A stretch of 64,000 nucleotides of DNA from a virus. The position numbers were made by a program, and so were the translations under genes. Where the stretch lies: the IMG/VR virus record IMGVR_UViG_3300042291_000957, positions 1 through 64,000 of that record; one strand, given 5' to 3'. Below the pieces are notes generated by a model. That model was not told the origin of the DNA. It saw nothing but the letters and a program-made list of their open reading frames with translations, and ran no database searches. This document shows, piece after piece, positions 45,822-53,421 of the stretch. Numbering within the stretch: position 1 is the first letter of the stretch; every line of letters starts with the position of its first letter.

Positions 45822-46908
45822 CGTGATATTCCTTCACAATATTCAATGCAGTGCCGTCCATTAGTTCATCGTAAGTAAATTGACAATAGCTGAGCCACGC
45901 TAGCCAATCTCCTAGTGGTCCATAATATAAATCGTTGACCTGTGCAAGATTGTTTCTAGTTACAGAATTACTCACGTGCTTGTTAAGGGTAATAGCAGGT
46001 ATACCAGCCCAAATAGATTCTACAGCACTATTGGAATTGATGCTGACTGTGCAATAGTAATCCCCTTGCATTAATGTTTTATATAGACTAGTTCGACTTT
46101 TTTTATTGACCTTGGATCTAATTTCTATAGGTCGGTCTGTGTGTTTTTTTAATTCCAGTATAACAGATTCTGTCCAAGATTTTGCTTCTACGTGCATGAT
46201 GCTAGCAGCAAATTCTCCCGGTTCAACAATCAATATCTTCTTACCCTCTTTACGCCAGGGACTAGGAAATTCTGTAAAATTTTTTAACCTATCTGCAGGT
46301 GCAATAAATTGATTATTAAAATGCAAGTGATTTCTTGTGAGCCTATGCCACTTTTTATTGGATTCAATAAAATTTGTATATCCGCTATCTATAAACCAAA
46401 ACGGGAGATTGTTATCAATTTTATCTACAATGATATGTTCATTACCCACAGTGTTTCTTAACAGGCAATCTTCTACACTGTTTATGAAATCTTTCCGTCT
46501 AACCATAGTTGCTGTAGGATCAATTTGTTGTCCAACAGTTTTGATAAAATATTGTCGATTACTTTTCATATAAGAGTCAATAATATTGTTGACTCCTAAT
46601 TTTTCTATTACATATTCTGTTTGTTTATGTATTTGACCAAAATAATTTTTTCTATAGTTTTCTAAAATTGTATTGACTTTACTGCGCCATTCTGTAGTAT
46701 CTGCAGTTACTCCCCTTAGCAATTTTTGTTTAAATTTATCACGGAATTTTTCAATGTCAAATTTATGATGATTTCTTTTGTCAATAACAAAATCTATTGC
46801 TTCGGCGGTTTTTAATTCATTTAACTCAATATGAGAACAATGATCTTTTAGATCTATAAGACTTATAAGATAGTGTGCAATTTCTTTGTCGTTTACTAGT
46901 AGTTTCAT
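45814..46908 (-). CDS. GT-B-like glycan-transfer family protein (paralog 3, long N-terminus)
   Basis: A 364-residue paralog with an extra helical N-terminal 150 residues (Asn/Lys/Glu-rich, RKDFINSVEDCLL) before the shared blocks: FWFIDSGYTNF, KWHRLTRNHLHF, WTESVILELKKHTDRPIEIRSKVNK, CTVSINSNSAVESIWAGIPAITL, SYCQFTYDELMDGTA. Overlaps both neighbours by 4-8 nt. Confidence 0.62.
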   Translation of the reverse strand: MKLLVNDKEIAHYLISLIDLKDHCSHIELNELKTAEAIDFVIDKRNHHKFDIEKFRDKFKQKLLRGVTADTTEWRSKVNTILENYRKNYFGQIHKQTEYVIEKLGVNNIIDSYMKSNRQYFIKTVGQQIDPTATMVRRKDFINSVEDCLLRNTVGNEHIIVDKIDNNLPFWFIDSGYTNFIESNKKWHRLTRNHLHFNNQFIAPADRLKNFTEFPSPWRKEGKKILIVEPGEFAASIMHVEAKSWTESVILELKKHTDRPIEIRSKVNKKSRTSLYKTLMQGDYYCTVSINSNSAVESIWAGIPAITLNKHVSNSVTRNNLAQVNDLYYGPLGDWLAWLSYCQFTYDELMDGTALNIVKEYHGV

Positions 46909-47675
46909 TGGTTTAATATTTTCCAGGCTGTGCCGTTGGCAATTTCTTCATTAGTGAATTGACCATAAGACAAGGTCTTACACATCTTAGTTATATCTTC
47001 TAATAGTGGTCTATACGGATTTTTAAGTGTGGACAGATCAGTAGATGCCAATGTGCTGGCTGCGCAAGGCACTGAAATAAATGCAGGAATACCGTATAGT
47101 ACACTTTCCAAAGATGCTATACTATTAAAAGAAACAGTGGCATAGACTCCGCTATCAAAAGCATTATAGATAGAATATCCGTGATTTCTTTCGCTTCTTG
47201 CACCCTTGACCCTAACTTCAACAGGAAGATCTGAATAAGTTTTGATTTTTTCTGTAGTTTCTACAATCCAAGCATCGCAGTCTATATCATAATATCTACA
47301 GGCTTTAGGATTAGGTAATACTAACAAAATTTTCTTATTGTGATTTTTCCATCCTTGCCATACTAGTCTAGGATCTTGTTTCTGTAATTTTTCCCATCTA
47401 TCAGAATCTACATTTTTAGGAAGTGAATGTTGTAGATTGTTTTTAACTACTCTGTGCCATATTTTTTTCCCGGAAGTATTTCCTGGACTAGGAAAATTCC
47501 CCAAATAACCAGTATCTATATAATAGAAATCTCTTTGCGTTTTTTGACATTCAACTATTTCACTTTTGCTAGTTACACCACGAACTACCATAGGCTTAGA
47601 AAATTCTTCCATTTTTGTTGTACAGTAATTAGTTGACCCTTGTACCAAAGCTTCTTCTAAAGATATTTCTTTCAT
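46905..47675 (-). CDS. GT-B-like glycan-transfer family protein (paralog 4)
   Basis: A 256-residue paralog: FYYIDTGYLGNFP, IWHRVVKNNLQHS, KILLVLPNPKACRYYDIDCDAWIVETTEKIKTYSDLPVEVRVKG, ATVSFNSIASLESVLYGIPAFIS, LSYGQFTNEEIANGTAW. Closest in the set to paralog 5. ATGA coupled. Confidence 0.62.
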   Translation of the reverse strand: MKEISLEEALVQGSTNYCTTKMEEFSKPMVVRGVTSKSEIVECQKTQRDFYYIDTGYLGNFPSPGNTSGKKIWHRVVKNNLQHSLPKNVDSDRWEKLQKQDPRLVWQGWKNHNKKILLVLPNPKACRYYDIDCDAWIVETTEKIKTYSDLPVEVRVKGARSERNHGYSIYNAFDSGVYATVSFNSIASLESVLYGIPAFISVPCAASTLASTDLSTLKNPYRPLLEDITKMCKTLSYGQFTNEEIANGTAWKILNQ

Positions 47676-48463
47676 TGTGTTAATAGTTCCATTGCTTTGC
47701 CGTTTTTTAATTCGTTGTTGTGAAACTGCCCGTAGGCTAGATGACAGGCCCAGGCATATAATTTATCTTGATCAGGGTAGTAAGGAGTTTGGATCTTACT
47801 GATATCTTGAAGACTTACTGGACTTGCTGCATTTGTGGGAGCAAGAGTAAATGCTGGAATACCATGAAATATACTTTCTATTGCTGCAACACTGTTGAAT
47901 GTTACTAGAGCAAATACATCATTATCAAGCGCCTGCTGTAATGTGTCTGTGACAATTCTATCTATTCTTTTAGGTGCTCGCTCTCTAACTATTACTGGTC
48001 TATCAGTGTGTTCTTTGATTTTTGCAACAGTTTCATGAACCCATTGATCCTTAGTAACTCCGTAGAATTTGCAAGGTTTTTCGTCTGGCGCTGCAACCAG
48101 TATCTTTCTGCCGTCTTTTTTCCAGGGACGAAAAGTTTTATTAAATTTTTTAAAACGATCGTCTGGTCGCGAAATAATCTCACTGTGTTGTAGATCGTTT
48201 TTTACTATGCGATGCCAAAGTTTCCAACCGTTAGGATTAGATGCAGTTCTCTCATTGCCAAAATATCCCGTGTCCATATAATAAAATGTGCGGCCGTCTT
48301 TCCAACAACGTTTCATTATTTTGTGTTTAAGAATTCCTCTTAAAATAATTGGATCTTGAGAATCTGTATAAACAAAATCTTCTGTTGACACTGGTACAGT
48401 TTTGCATCCCGAGGCAAACAAGTTAATGTATTCGTCCTCACCTTCTTTACTTAGAAAAATCAT
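47672..48463 (-). CDS. GT-B-like glycan-transfer family protein (paralog 5)
   Basis: A 263-residue paralog: FYYMDTGYFGNER, LWHRIVKNDLQHSEI, KILVAAPDEKPCKFYGVTKDQWVHETVAKIKEHTDRPVIVRE, ALVTFNSVAAIESIFHGIPAFTL, LAYGQFHNNELKNGKAME. The blocks line up with paralog 4 with small gaps. Its 3' end overlaps its neighbour's start. Confidence 0.62.
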   Translation of the reverse strand: MIFLSKEGEDEYINLFASGCKTVPVSTEDFVYTDSQDPIILRGILKHKIMKRCWKDGRTFYYMDTGYFGNERTASNPNGWKLWHRIVKNDLQHSEIISRPDDRFKKFNKTFRPWKKDGRKILVAAPDEKPCKFYGVTKDQWVHETVAKIKEHTDRPVIVRERAPKRIDRIVTDTLQQALDNDVFALVTFNSVAAIESIFHGIPAFTLAPTNAASPVSLQDISKIQTPYYPDQDKLYAWACHLAYGQFHNNELKNGKAMELLTQ

Positions 48464-49137
48464 AGATTGCGTTGTAGACAGTAATCTGTATAAATGCGTT
48501 CACGGTGCCATTCATCTCCCATAGGAGTTGTAGCAAAGTCGTGAAAACTTGGAGTACCTAAGGTGTAGTGTAACAGCTTTGCATCTTGATTTGCGCCGAA
48601 CTCATCAGGCAACCAGTTCCATACTTTAGGTAATTCTCCAACCAATTCATCAGCAAGCCAAGTAAATCTATGAAGTTGAGCGCCTGTGGCAGTTTCAATA
48701 AATTCAGGTGTTACTACTTTATTTGCGGAATGACCGCAATTCCAAAGAATAACACTTGACCAATTCTTTCGAGGATAATTTTCGTTTTTAGCACCGAGGT
48801 ACTTTTCTGTCATTTTAGTTTTGTAGTCGTGTTTAACTACCATTACTGCTTTGCTGTCGTCTCGAAGAGCCCATAACTTTTCAATATCATCTCTAACTAG
48901 CATGTCGCCATCCATAAAGATTGCCCAGCCTTTATATTCCATTAGGTGTGGAACTAAGAAGCGACTGTATATAAACTGATTACTACCGTCGGTATGTGTT
49001 TCTTGATAATCTTGCATATTTGTTAACGCAAGTGGTGTAAACGAAATTGGTTTACTAGAATGTCTAATAATACTGTTGGCACATACATGGTATGCTATTG
49101 CTTCTCTATGGTCATAACCGATAAAAATATTAATCAT
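48460..49137 (-). CDS. GT8-like glycosyltransferase
   Basis: A 225-residue protein: MINIFIGYDHREAIAYHVCANSI start (a typical GT8 phage form), GWAIFMDGDMLVRDDI with the DXD motif near 76, WNCGHSANKVVTPEF near 131 and LPDEFGANQDAKLLHYT near 190. Common in T4-like phages with sugar cassettes. ATGA coupled to both neighbours. Confidence 0.75.
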   Translation of the reverse strand: MINIFIGYDHREAIAYHVCANSIIRHSSKPISFTPLALTNMQDYQETHTDGSNQFIYSRFLVPHLMEYKGWAIFMDGDMLVRDDIEKLWALRDDSKAVMVVKHDYKTKMTEKYLGAKNENYPRKNWSSVILWNCGHSANKVVTPEFIETATGAQLHRFTWLADELVGELPKVWNWLPDEFGANQDAKLLHYTLGTPSFHDFATTPMGDEWHRERIYTDYCLQRNL

Positions 49138-49898
49138 TTTCTTTCTATGTCCTCTTCTACACAGTTTTCACCATATTGAATTTCAATAACTCGCAAGGGT
49201 TGATCTGTCTCATTACATAACTTATGCCATTGAGTTTTATTGATATGTATGTGTTGATGCTGTGTATATTCACCTAATAAATCCATGTCTGAGCTTTGAT
49301 CTATTGTATAGACTGTAGCTATGCCTTCAGCTACAAACCAATGTTCTGCACGGTCTTGGTGACGTTGCATACTGAGACAAGTTTTAGGATTGACTGTTAG
49401 TTCTTTGAGTTTAACATGATTGCCAACTTCATGTAGTACTCGATAGTACCCCCAGGCTCTACCAGTTTTAGGTGCTTTCCATTCTTGAAGAATCCACGAA
49501 CTAGAATTCTTTTTATCTTCACCACCCACACCAAACACAAATTCTAGGTTGTTGTCTTGAATATCCATTTCTGGAATATTCTTATCTGTTCTATCGCCAC
49601 CGTTGGCAAAGATGATTGTATCTTCTGGAAAATCTTTTCTAACTTCTAGTATAGCACCTTTTGATGAGCCGTCGGCATCGTCAAAATCATAAACAATACC
49701 GTCTACGCATTTAATATTGTCTACGATATATGATCGTTCAGAAAAAGGCATAAAGGCTGCACCTTTTTTACGAACAAGCCATTCATCGGAATTGAGCCCT
49801 ACAAGGAGTATGTCTCCTAGTTCTTTGGCTGCTTGGAAGTAGGCAATGTGCCCGGAATGTAGAGGATCAAATCCACCTGTGACTAATATTATTTTCAT
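49134..49898 (-). CDS. nucleotidyltransferase-cupin fusion
   Basis: A 254-residue two-domain protein. Residues 1-135: cytidylyltransferase-like fold (VTGGFDPLHSGHIAYFQ, HxGH signature, and NSDEWLVRKKG, ERSYIVDNI). Residues 140-250: mannose-6-phosphate-isomerase-like cupin (LSMQRHQDRAEHWFVAEGIATVYT, INKTQWHKLCNETDQPLRVIEIQYG). It probably activates a sugar phosphate and joins an isomerase step. A TAAATA late element lies 5 nt before its ATG. Confidence 0.8.
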   Translation of the reverse strand: MKIILVTGGFDPLHSGHIAYFQAAKELGDILLVGLNSDEWLVRKKGAAFMPFSERSYIVDNIKCVDGIVYDFDDADGSSKGAILEVRKDFPEDTIIFANGGDRTDKNIPEMDIQDNNLEFVFGVGGEDKKNSSSWILQEWKAPKTGRAWGYYRVLHEVGNHVKLKELTVNPKTCLSMQRHQDRAEHWFVAEGIATVYTIDQSSDMDLLGEYTQHQHIHINKTQWHKLCNETDQPLRVIEIQYGENCVEEDIERK

Positions 49899-49903
49899 GC
49901 AGA

Positions 49904-49909
49904 TATTTA
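49904..49909 (-). promoter_or_regulatory. T4-late-like TAAATA element
   Basis: On the - strand AGATAAATATCTGCATG: TAAATA, 5 nt, ATG 49898. The element lies inside a GCAGA/TCTGC stem. Confidence 0.7.
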
Positions 49910-49931
49910 TCTGCGTATATAATGAACTAGT

Positions 49932-50387
49932 TCAAAGAGTGGCGTCTTCTAACCCGGCTGTGCGTAGTTTTACAATATTGCTTAATTGCCACTGCTTTAT
50001 ATCTAGAGCCTTGATAATGCCCAACCATTTATTTCTAAGTAGGGCGAAATCGTTAATAATCTTTTCGAAATCTACAACGTCAGCTTCGCCTTCGACAAAC
50101 TTTTCACAGTCTCTACTGCTTAACTGACGTTGATAGGTTTCAAGATACTTGCGAAAGTGTTGACTACGAAGTCTACGAAGTTCAATATTGAGATATTCTA
50201 AAATACCTTCAATTTCTTGAAGTTGGTTAAATCGATTTTCTACAATGCCGGGCATCTGCGCAGAGGCTTTTTCAATGTTACCTGCTACACGGACATCTTG
50301 TTTTGCATGAATTAATTCAGCTTCATAATAGGCCACAGCATCCGGAATATTTGAAATATCTTTAGAAACACGATCGTACCAATTCAT
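49932..50387 (-). CDS. uvsY: UvsY-like recombination mediator (putative)
   Basis: A 151-residue helical, basic/acidic mixed protein, gene-adjacent to uvsX as in T4 relatives. Size fits UvsY (137). The C-terminal pattern (LLRNKWLGIIKALDIKQWQLSNIVKLR) resembles the UvsY helix that contacts gp32-ssDNA. UvsY loads UvsX onto gp32-coated ssDNA. The call rests on position, size and loose similarity. Confidence 0.55.
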   Translation of the reverse strand: MNWYDRVSKDISNIPDAVAYYEAELIHAKQDVRVAGNIEKASAQMPGIVENRFNQLQEIEGILEYLNIELRRLRSQHFRKYLETYQRQLSSRDCEKFVEGEADVVDFEKIINDFALLRNKWLGIIKALDIKQWQLSNIVKLRTAGLEDATL

Positions 50388-50618
50388 TTATTCCTCATCT
50401 TCGTAGCTATCTTCATCCTCAATTTCTTCACCATCGATGACATAGTTAATTGCATCATCAAGATATGAGTCAACTCCTTTGAGACTGTCAAGCACACTTT
50501 CTTTAATACCATAATCCATTAGTGTATTAACAAAATCTGCTGCCACATCTTTGCGATGTTTCTCTGGTATGTGTTCTAATACCAATGTCCAAATATCTGC
50601 AATTAAATCTTCTTTCAT
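50388..50618 (-). CDS. small acidic hypothetical protein between uvsX and uvsY
   Basis: A 76-residue protein: helical first half (IWTLVLEHIPEKHRKDVAADFVNTLM), very acidic end (EEIEDEDSYEDEE). Overlaps uvsX by 4 nt (ATGA). May modulate the recombinase. Confidence 0.65.
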   Translation of the reverse strand: MKEDLIADIWTLVLEHIPEKHRKDVAADFVNTLMDYGIKESVLDSLKGVDSYLDDAINYVIDGEEIEDEDSYEDEE

Positions 50619-51694
50619 TCGGTGACCTCCAAGTCTGGTTCAACTGTAGTAGTTATCTCAGAAGTGGAAATTTCACCGTGTTTAGAAATGTCTGCCATTG
50701 CAATGTCTAGGCCGTCTTTCTCATTCTTTTCCCAAGCCTTGCGGAACTGTTTGATGATCTCACCGTCTTTGGTTGTGTAGACAAGGCTGTTACCTTCTTT
50801 CTTGAGCATGCCTTTAGCTTCGAACAGGTCGACTAATCCACTATATGGACTCATACCTGTTTCATAAGGAATCTCAACCTGTACACTTTCAAACGGCTTT
50901 GCATAACGAGTTTTCATAATCTTACAGGCTGCACGAATACCCTGTACGGTTGTGGTCTTATTGCCGTCTGCATCAAGTTTCAATTTCAACTTACGCATGG
51001 CAACAACGATTGAACTTGCGTAGATAAAACCTTGACCACCACTAATCTTGTCATCCGGATCAAACATGTCTTGACTTGCGTATGTGTGATTGGTACATAC
51101 CATACCAATATTGTAGGCGCCGAACATATTAACACAGTTGCGAACCAGTGCTGTCAGTGCCTTAGGCTTACGGCCCATGTCACCTTTCATGTCGCCTGCT
51201 TGAAACTGATTAACGTCTGTAGGAGTCAACAACATACCTAACGAATCAATAATGAACAAGATCTTAGGACGATCTGCTTCATCCATAGTTTTATATTCTG
51301 CAATAAACTCTGTAATAGTCTTTGCCACGTCATCAATCATAGCCATATTAAGTTTTAACAACTTATCTGGACTTGTGTCAACGCCAAGAGCGTGTAACCA
51401 TTTTTCGTCAAGTGCGTTTTCTGTATCGATTAAGATAGGATAAATGCCTGCTTTCTGTGCGTTTGCTACAAGATTGCCTGAACAGATAAATGATTTACCT
51501 GCACCACTTTCTCCTGCAAACACAGTTACCTTGCCTAACGGAATACCACGATCAAAATATCCGCTGATAAGATAGTTTAATGCGTAGTTGTTTGTACTGA
51601 CCCAGTCAGTTGGGTCGTTGAAGCCAATACTTAAACCGTCGATAGATTTAGTAATTGACTTTCTAAATTTAGAAATATCAAATGCTTTTGCCAT
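50615..51694 (-). CDS. uvsX: UvsX recombinase (RecA family)
   Basis: A 359-residue RecA-like strand-exchange protein. GESGAGKS Walker A near 54, ILFIIDSLGMLL Walker B near 145, a Gly-rich loop (SGGQGFIYASSIVVAM) near 215 and CTNHTY near 195, as in T4 UvsX. ATG 51694 (MAKAFDISKFRKS) is preferred to the extended start at 51742. Works with gp32 and UvsY in recombination-dependent replication. A hairpin lies between it and gp32. Confidence 0.93.
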   Translation of the reverse strand: MAKAFDISKFRKSITKSIDGLSIGFNDPTDWVSTNNYALNYLISGYFDRGIPLGKVTVFAGESGAGKSFICSGNLVANAQKAGIYPILIDTENALDEKWLHALGVDTSPDKLLKLNMAMIDDVAKTITEFIAEYKTMDEADRPKILFIIDSLGMLLTPTDVNQFQAGDMKGDMGRKPKALTALVRNCVNMFGAYNIGMVCTNHTYASQDMFDPDDKISGGQGFIYASSIVVAMRKLKLKLDADGNKTTTVQGIRAACKIMKTRYAKPFESVQVEIPYETGMSPYSGLVDLFEAKGMLKKEGNSLVYTTKDGEIIKQFRKAWEKNEKDGLDIAMADISKHGEISTSEITTTVEPDLEVTE

Positions 51695-51719
51695 ATTATT
51701 TTTTTTGCCCTGTTGAGAA

Positions 51720-51747
51720 ATAGAGTGTGAGTTGCCCCACACTCTAT
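51720..51747 (-). other. intercistronic hairpin gp32-uvsX
   Basis: 10-bp stem ATAGAGTGTG / CACACTCTAT with an 8-nt loop and no T-tract after it; likely an RNA-processing or stability element between the two genes. Confidence 0.65.
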
Positions 51748-51758
51748 GTTTAGTCTAA

Positions 51759-52754
51759 TTACTTTTGACGATTGCGAATCATGGCAAGGATGTCTTGCGC
51801 ACGACTTGCACTTTCACCAGTAGGTGCTGCTGGTGCTGCCTTCACTGCCGGAGTAGCAGGTTCTTCCCAAGGAGCATCTTCTTCAACTGCTGAAGCGGCT
51901 ACTGGAGCGGCCACTGCGGCACGTGGTGCGGCAGATTTATTAGGATCACCTGTTGCTTGACCCATTCCAGCTGGTTTGAAGTACTGACCCCAACGTTCCA
52001 TATCATATGCTTCACCGTCAACTGACGCTTCAAACATTTCCTTCATAACCTTAAGCTCAACATCTGTTGGCTTCTTAGGTAGGAAGTCGCTTAGATTGTG
52101 TAATCCAAACTGTTCAATTGCTGCCTTGTCGGCGTCGGAAATAGCACGTTCACGACGGCTCCACTTTGATGTAGAGTAGTCAGCAAATCCGCCTTTGCTG
52201 GTCTTAGCAATACGGAAGTCAACACCACGCATAAAGTCAGTTGGCAATTCTTCCAACTCTGGATCCATCAATGCTGAACGGATAATTTGATAGATTTGAG
52301 GACCGATGATAAATCTACGAATTGGATTTTCTGGTGTCTTATCTTCCTTAATAGGATCTTCAACAACAAAGCCTTGGAAAATGTACGAACGCTTTTTCCA
52401 ATACTTACGCCCCATTTCTTCTAGAGCTTTGTCTTTAAACCAGCCACGAACTTCTGTAAGAATTGGACAGGCCGTACCGTCATTGTACATTTCTACACAA
52501 GGAACCTGTACCTGCACAGCTCGTGAATCTGTTTCGCCTTTGATACCTGCAAACGGCAATTTGATCATTGCACGTTCTACCCAAAAGAATGTATTGGCAG
52601 AGTTGCCGTCTGGTAGTAAGCGAATTACTGCTTCCTTACCTTCCTGCATATTCCAATGTGGGTAAATTGCGTTGTCTCCACCGCCGGTGGATTGTCCTGT
52701 GGACTTTGATTGTGCTTCTTGAAGTTTCGCACGAATTTCTGCTAATGTTGCCAT
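51759..52754 (-). CDS. gp32: ssDNA-binding protein gp32
   Basis: A 331-residue gp32-type SSB. N-terminal basic helix (LAEIRAKLQEAQSKS) for cooperative binding, an OB core (residues 30-230) with AVIRLLPDGNSANTFFWVER, a Cys pair VPCVEMYNDGTACP and GRKYWKKRSYIFQGFVVEDP, then an Ala/Pro-rich, acidic linker and tail. Placed in front of uvsX in transcription order. GGAGG lies 7-8 nt before ATG 52754. Confidence 0.88.
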   Translation of the reverse strand: MATLAEIRAKLQEAQSKSTGQSTGGGDNAIYPHWNMQEGKEAVIRLLPDGNSANTFFWVERAMIKLPFAGIKGETDSRAVQVQVPCVEMYNDGTACPILTEVRGWFKDKALEEMGRKYWKKRSYIFQGFVVEDPIKEDKTPENPIRRFIIGPQIYQIIRSALMDPELEELPTDFMRGVDFRIAKTSKGGFADYSTSKWSRRERAISDADKAAIEQFGLHNLSDFLPKKPTDVELKVMKEMFEASVDGEAYDMERWGQYFKPAGMGQATGDPNKSAAPRAAVAAPVAASAVEEDAPWEEPATPAVKAAPAAPTGESASRAQDILAMIRNRQK

Positions 52755-52810
52755 TTTAAATGCCTCCTATGTTATGCCTAAAATGTTTATATGCCTTATG
52801 CACATATGTT

Positions 52811-52839
52811 ATTATGCGCTTTTTATTTAGCAAGGTCAA
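52811..52839 (-). promoter_or_regulatory. promoter of gp32 with a late element in the spacer
   Basis: On the - strand TTGACC, 17-nt spacer containing CTAAATA, CATAAT (52816-52811). The spacer holds a late-type TAAATA, so gp32 could be expressed both early and late. Confidence 0.65.
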
Positions 52840-52872
52840 TGATTTTTTGTTTATTTTTGATTTTATTTTGCC

Positions 52873-52892
52873 AATAAAAAAGCCCAGGGCTT
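52873..52892 (-). terminator. weak terminator overlapping a stop codon
   Basis: On the - strand AAGCCCTGGGCTTTTTT; a short palindrome then T6, covering the stop of the small gene upstream of gp32. Confidence 0.5.
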
Positions 52893-53127
52893 AACCGTGA
52901 GCTTTTCTATATTTGGCCAATGCCATTTGTCTAGCTAGCCATAATCTAAACTTTACATAGTCTGATAGGTCATCATCTTCAACTAACTTACCAAACTCTG
53001 CGCTTCGTCGATTACGGCCATAAGTGATCTCATCATCAAGGACAAGATCACTATCTTCTAAATCAAATTTACTTCGCTGGAACAGCGGCTGGCTTTGCGT
53101 CTGCTTTAGGTGCGTCTTTCTTAGCAC
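52891..53127 (-). CDS. small acidic/basic hypothetical protein, start uncertain
   Basis: The well-formed part is the last 60 residues (KFDLEDSDLVLDDEITYGRNRR, ...EFGKLVEDDDLSDYVKFRLWLARQMALAKYR), a style seen in T4-like aquatic phages. No ATG exists in frame; GTG 53127 or 53133 would overlap the AKP-rich gene, and the upstream frame is a frameshifted reading of that gene. A +1 frameshift from the AKP gene would join the two; this is untested. Confidence 0.45.
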   Translation of the reverse strand: MLRKTHLKQTQSQPLFQRSKFDLEDSDLVLDDEITYGRNRRSAEFGKLVEDDDLSDYVKFRLWLARQMALAKYRKAHG

Positions 53128-53287
53128 TGTCACTTTTTGCAGGCTTTTTCTCTTCCTTCTTAACTTCAGCCTTGGCAGGTGCTGTTGCAACCGGGGCTGC
53201 TGGCTTGGCTTCTTCTTTCTTGGCAGGTGCTTGTGCAAATGCTGATACTGCGAACACGGTAGCGAGGATTGCGATTACTGATTTCAT
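53069..53287 (-). CDS. secreted Lys/Ala/Pro-rich protein
   Basis: A 72-residue protein: signal peptide MKSVIAILATVFAVSAFAQA (cleavage after AFA/AQA), then a low-complexity Lys/Ala/Pro/Glu mature chain (KKEEAKPAAP and relatives). A highly charged periplasmic tail of this kind is unusual for a phage core position. SD AAAGGAAA before ATG 53287. Confidence 0.7.
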   Translation of the reverse strand: MKSVIAILATVFAVSAFAQAPAKKEEAKPAAPVATAPAKAEVKKEEKKPAKSDSAKKDAPKADAKPAAVPAK

Positions 53288-53376
53288 TTTAAAGTTTCCT
53301 TTGGTTATGTAGGAATTTCTACCCCTACATATATATAACGCGGTAGCCTATGAACTCGTTGACAAGCAATTTAGCC

Positions 53377-53401
53377 AAAAAGAAAGGGCACCTAAGTGCC
53401 C
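53377..53401 (-). terminator. rho-independent terminator
   Basis: On the - strand GGGCAC-TTAG-GTGCCC followed by TTTCTTTTT; ends the transcript of the 664-residue gene upstream. Confidence 0.88.
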
Positions 53402-53421
53402 GATCTAGTTGATATTATATC

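Noticed and set aside
53128-53238. Long - strand frame running upstream from 52891 to 53238
   Set aside because: The upper part is an out-of-frame reading of the AKP-rich gene (basic, Lys/Arg/Gln strings); only the lower part resembles a protein.
53358-53387. TTGACA on the + strand at 53359
   Set aside because: No -10 at 16-18 nt and no + strand gene follows.
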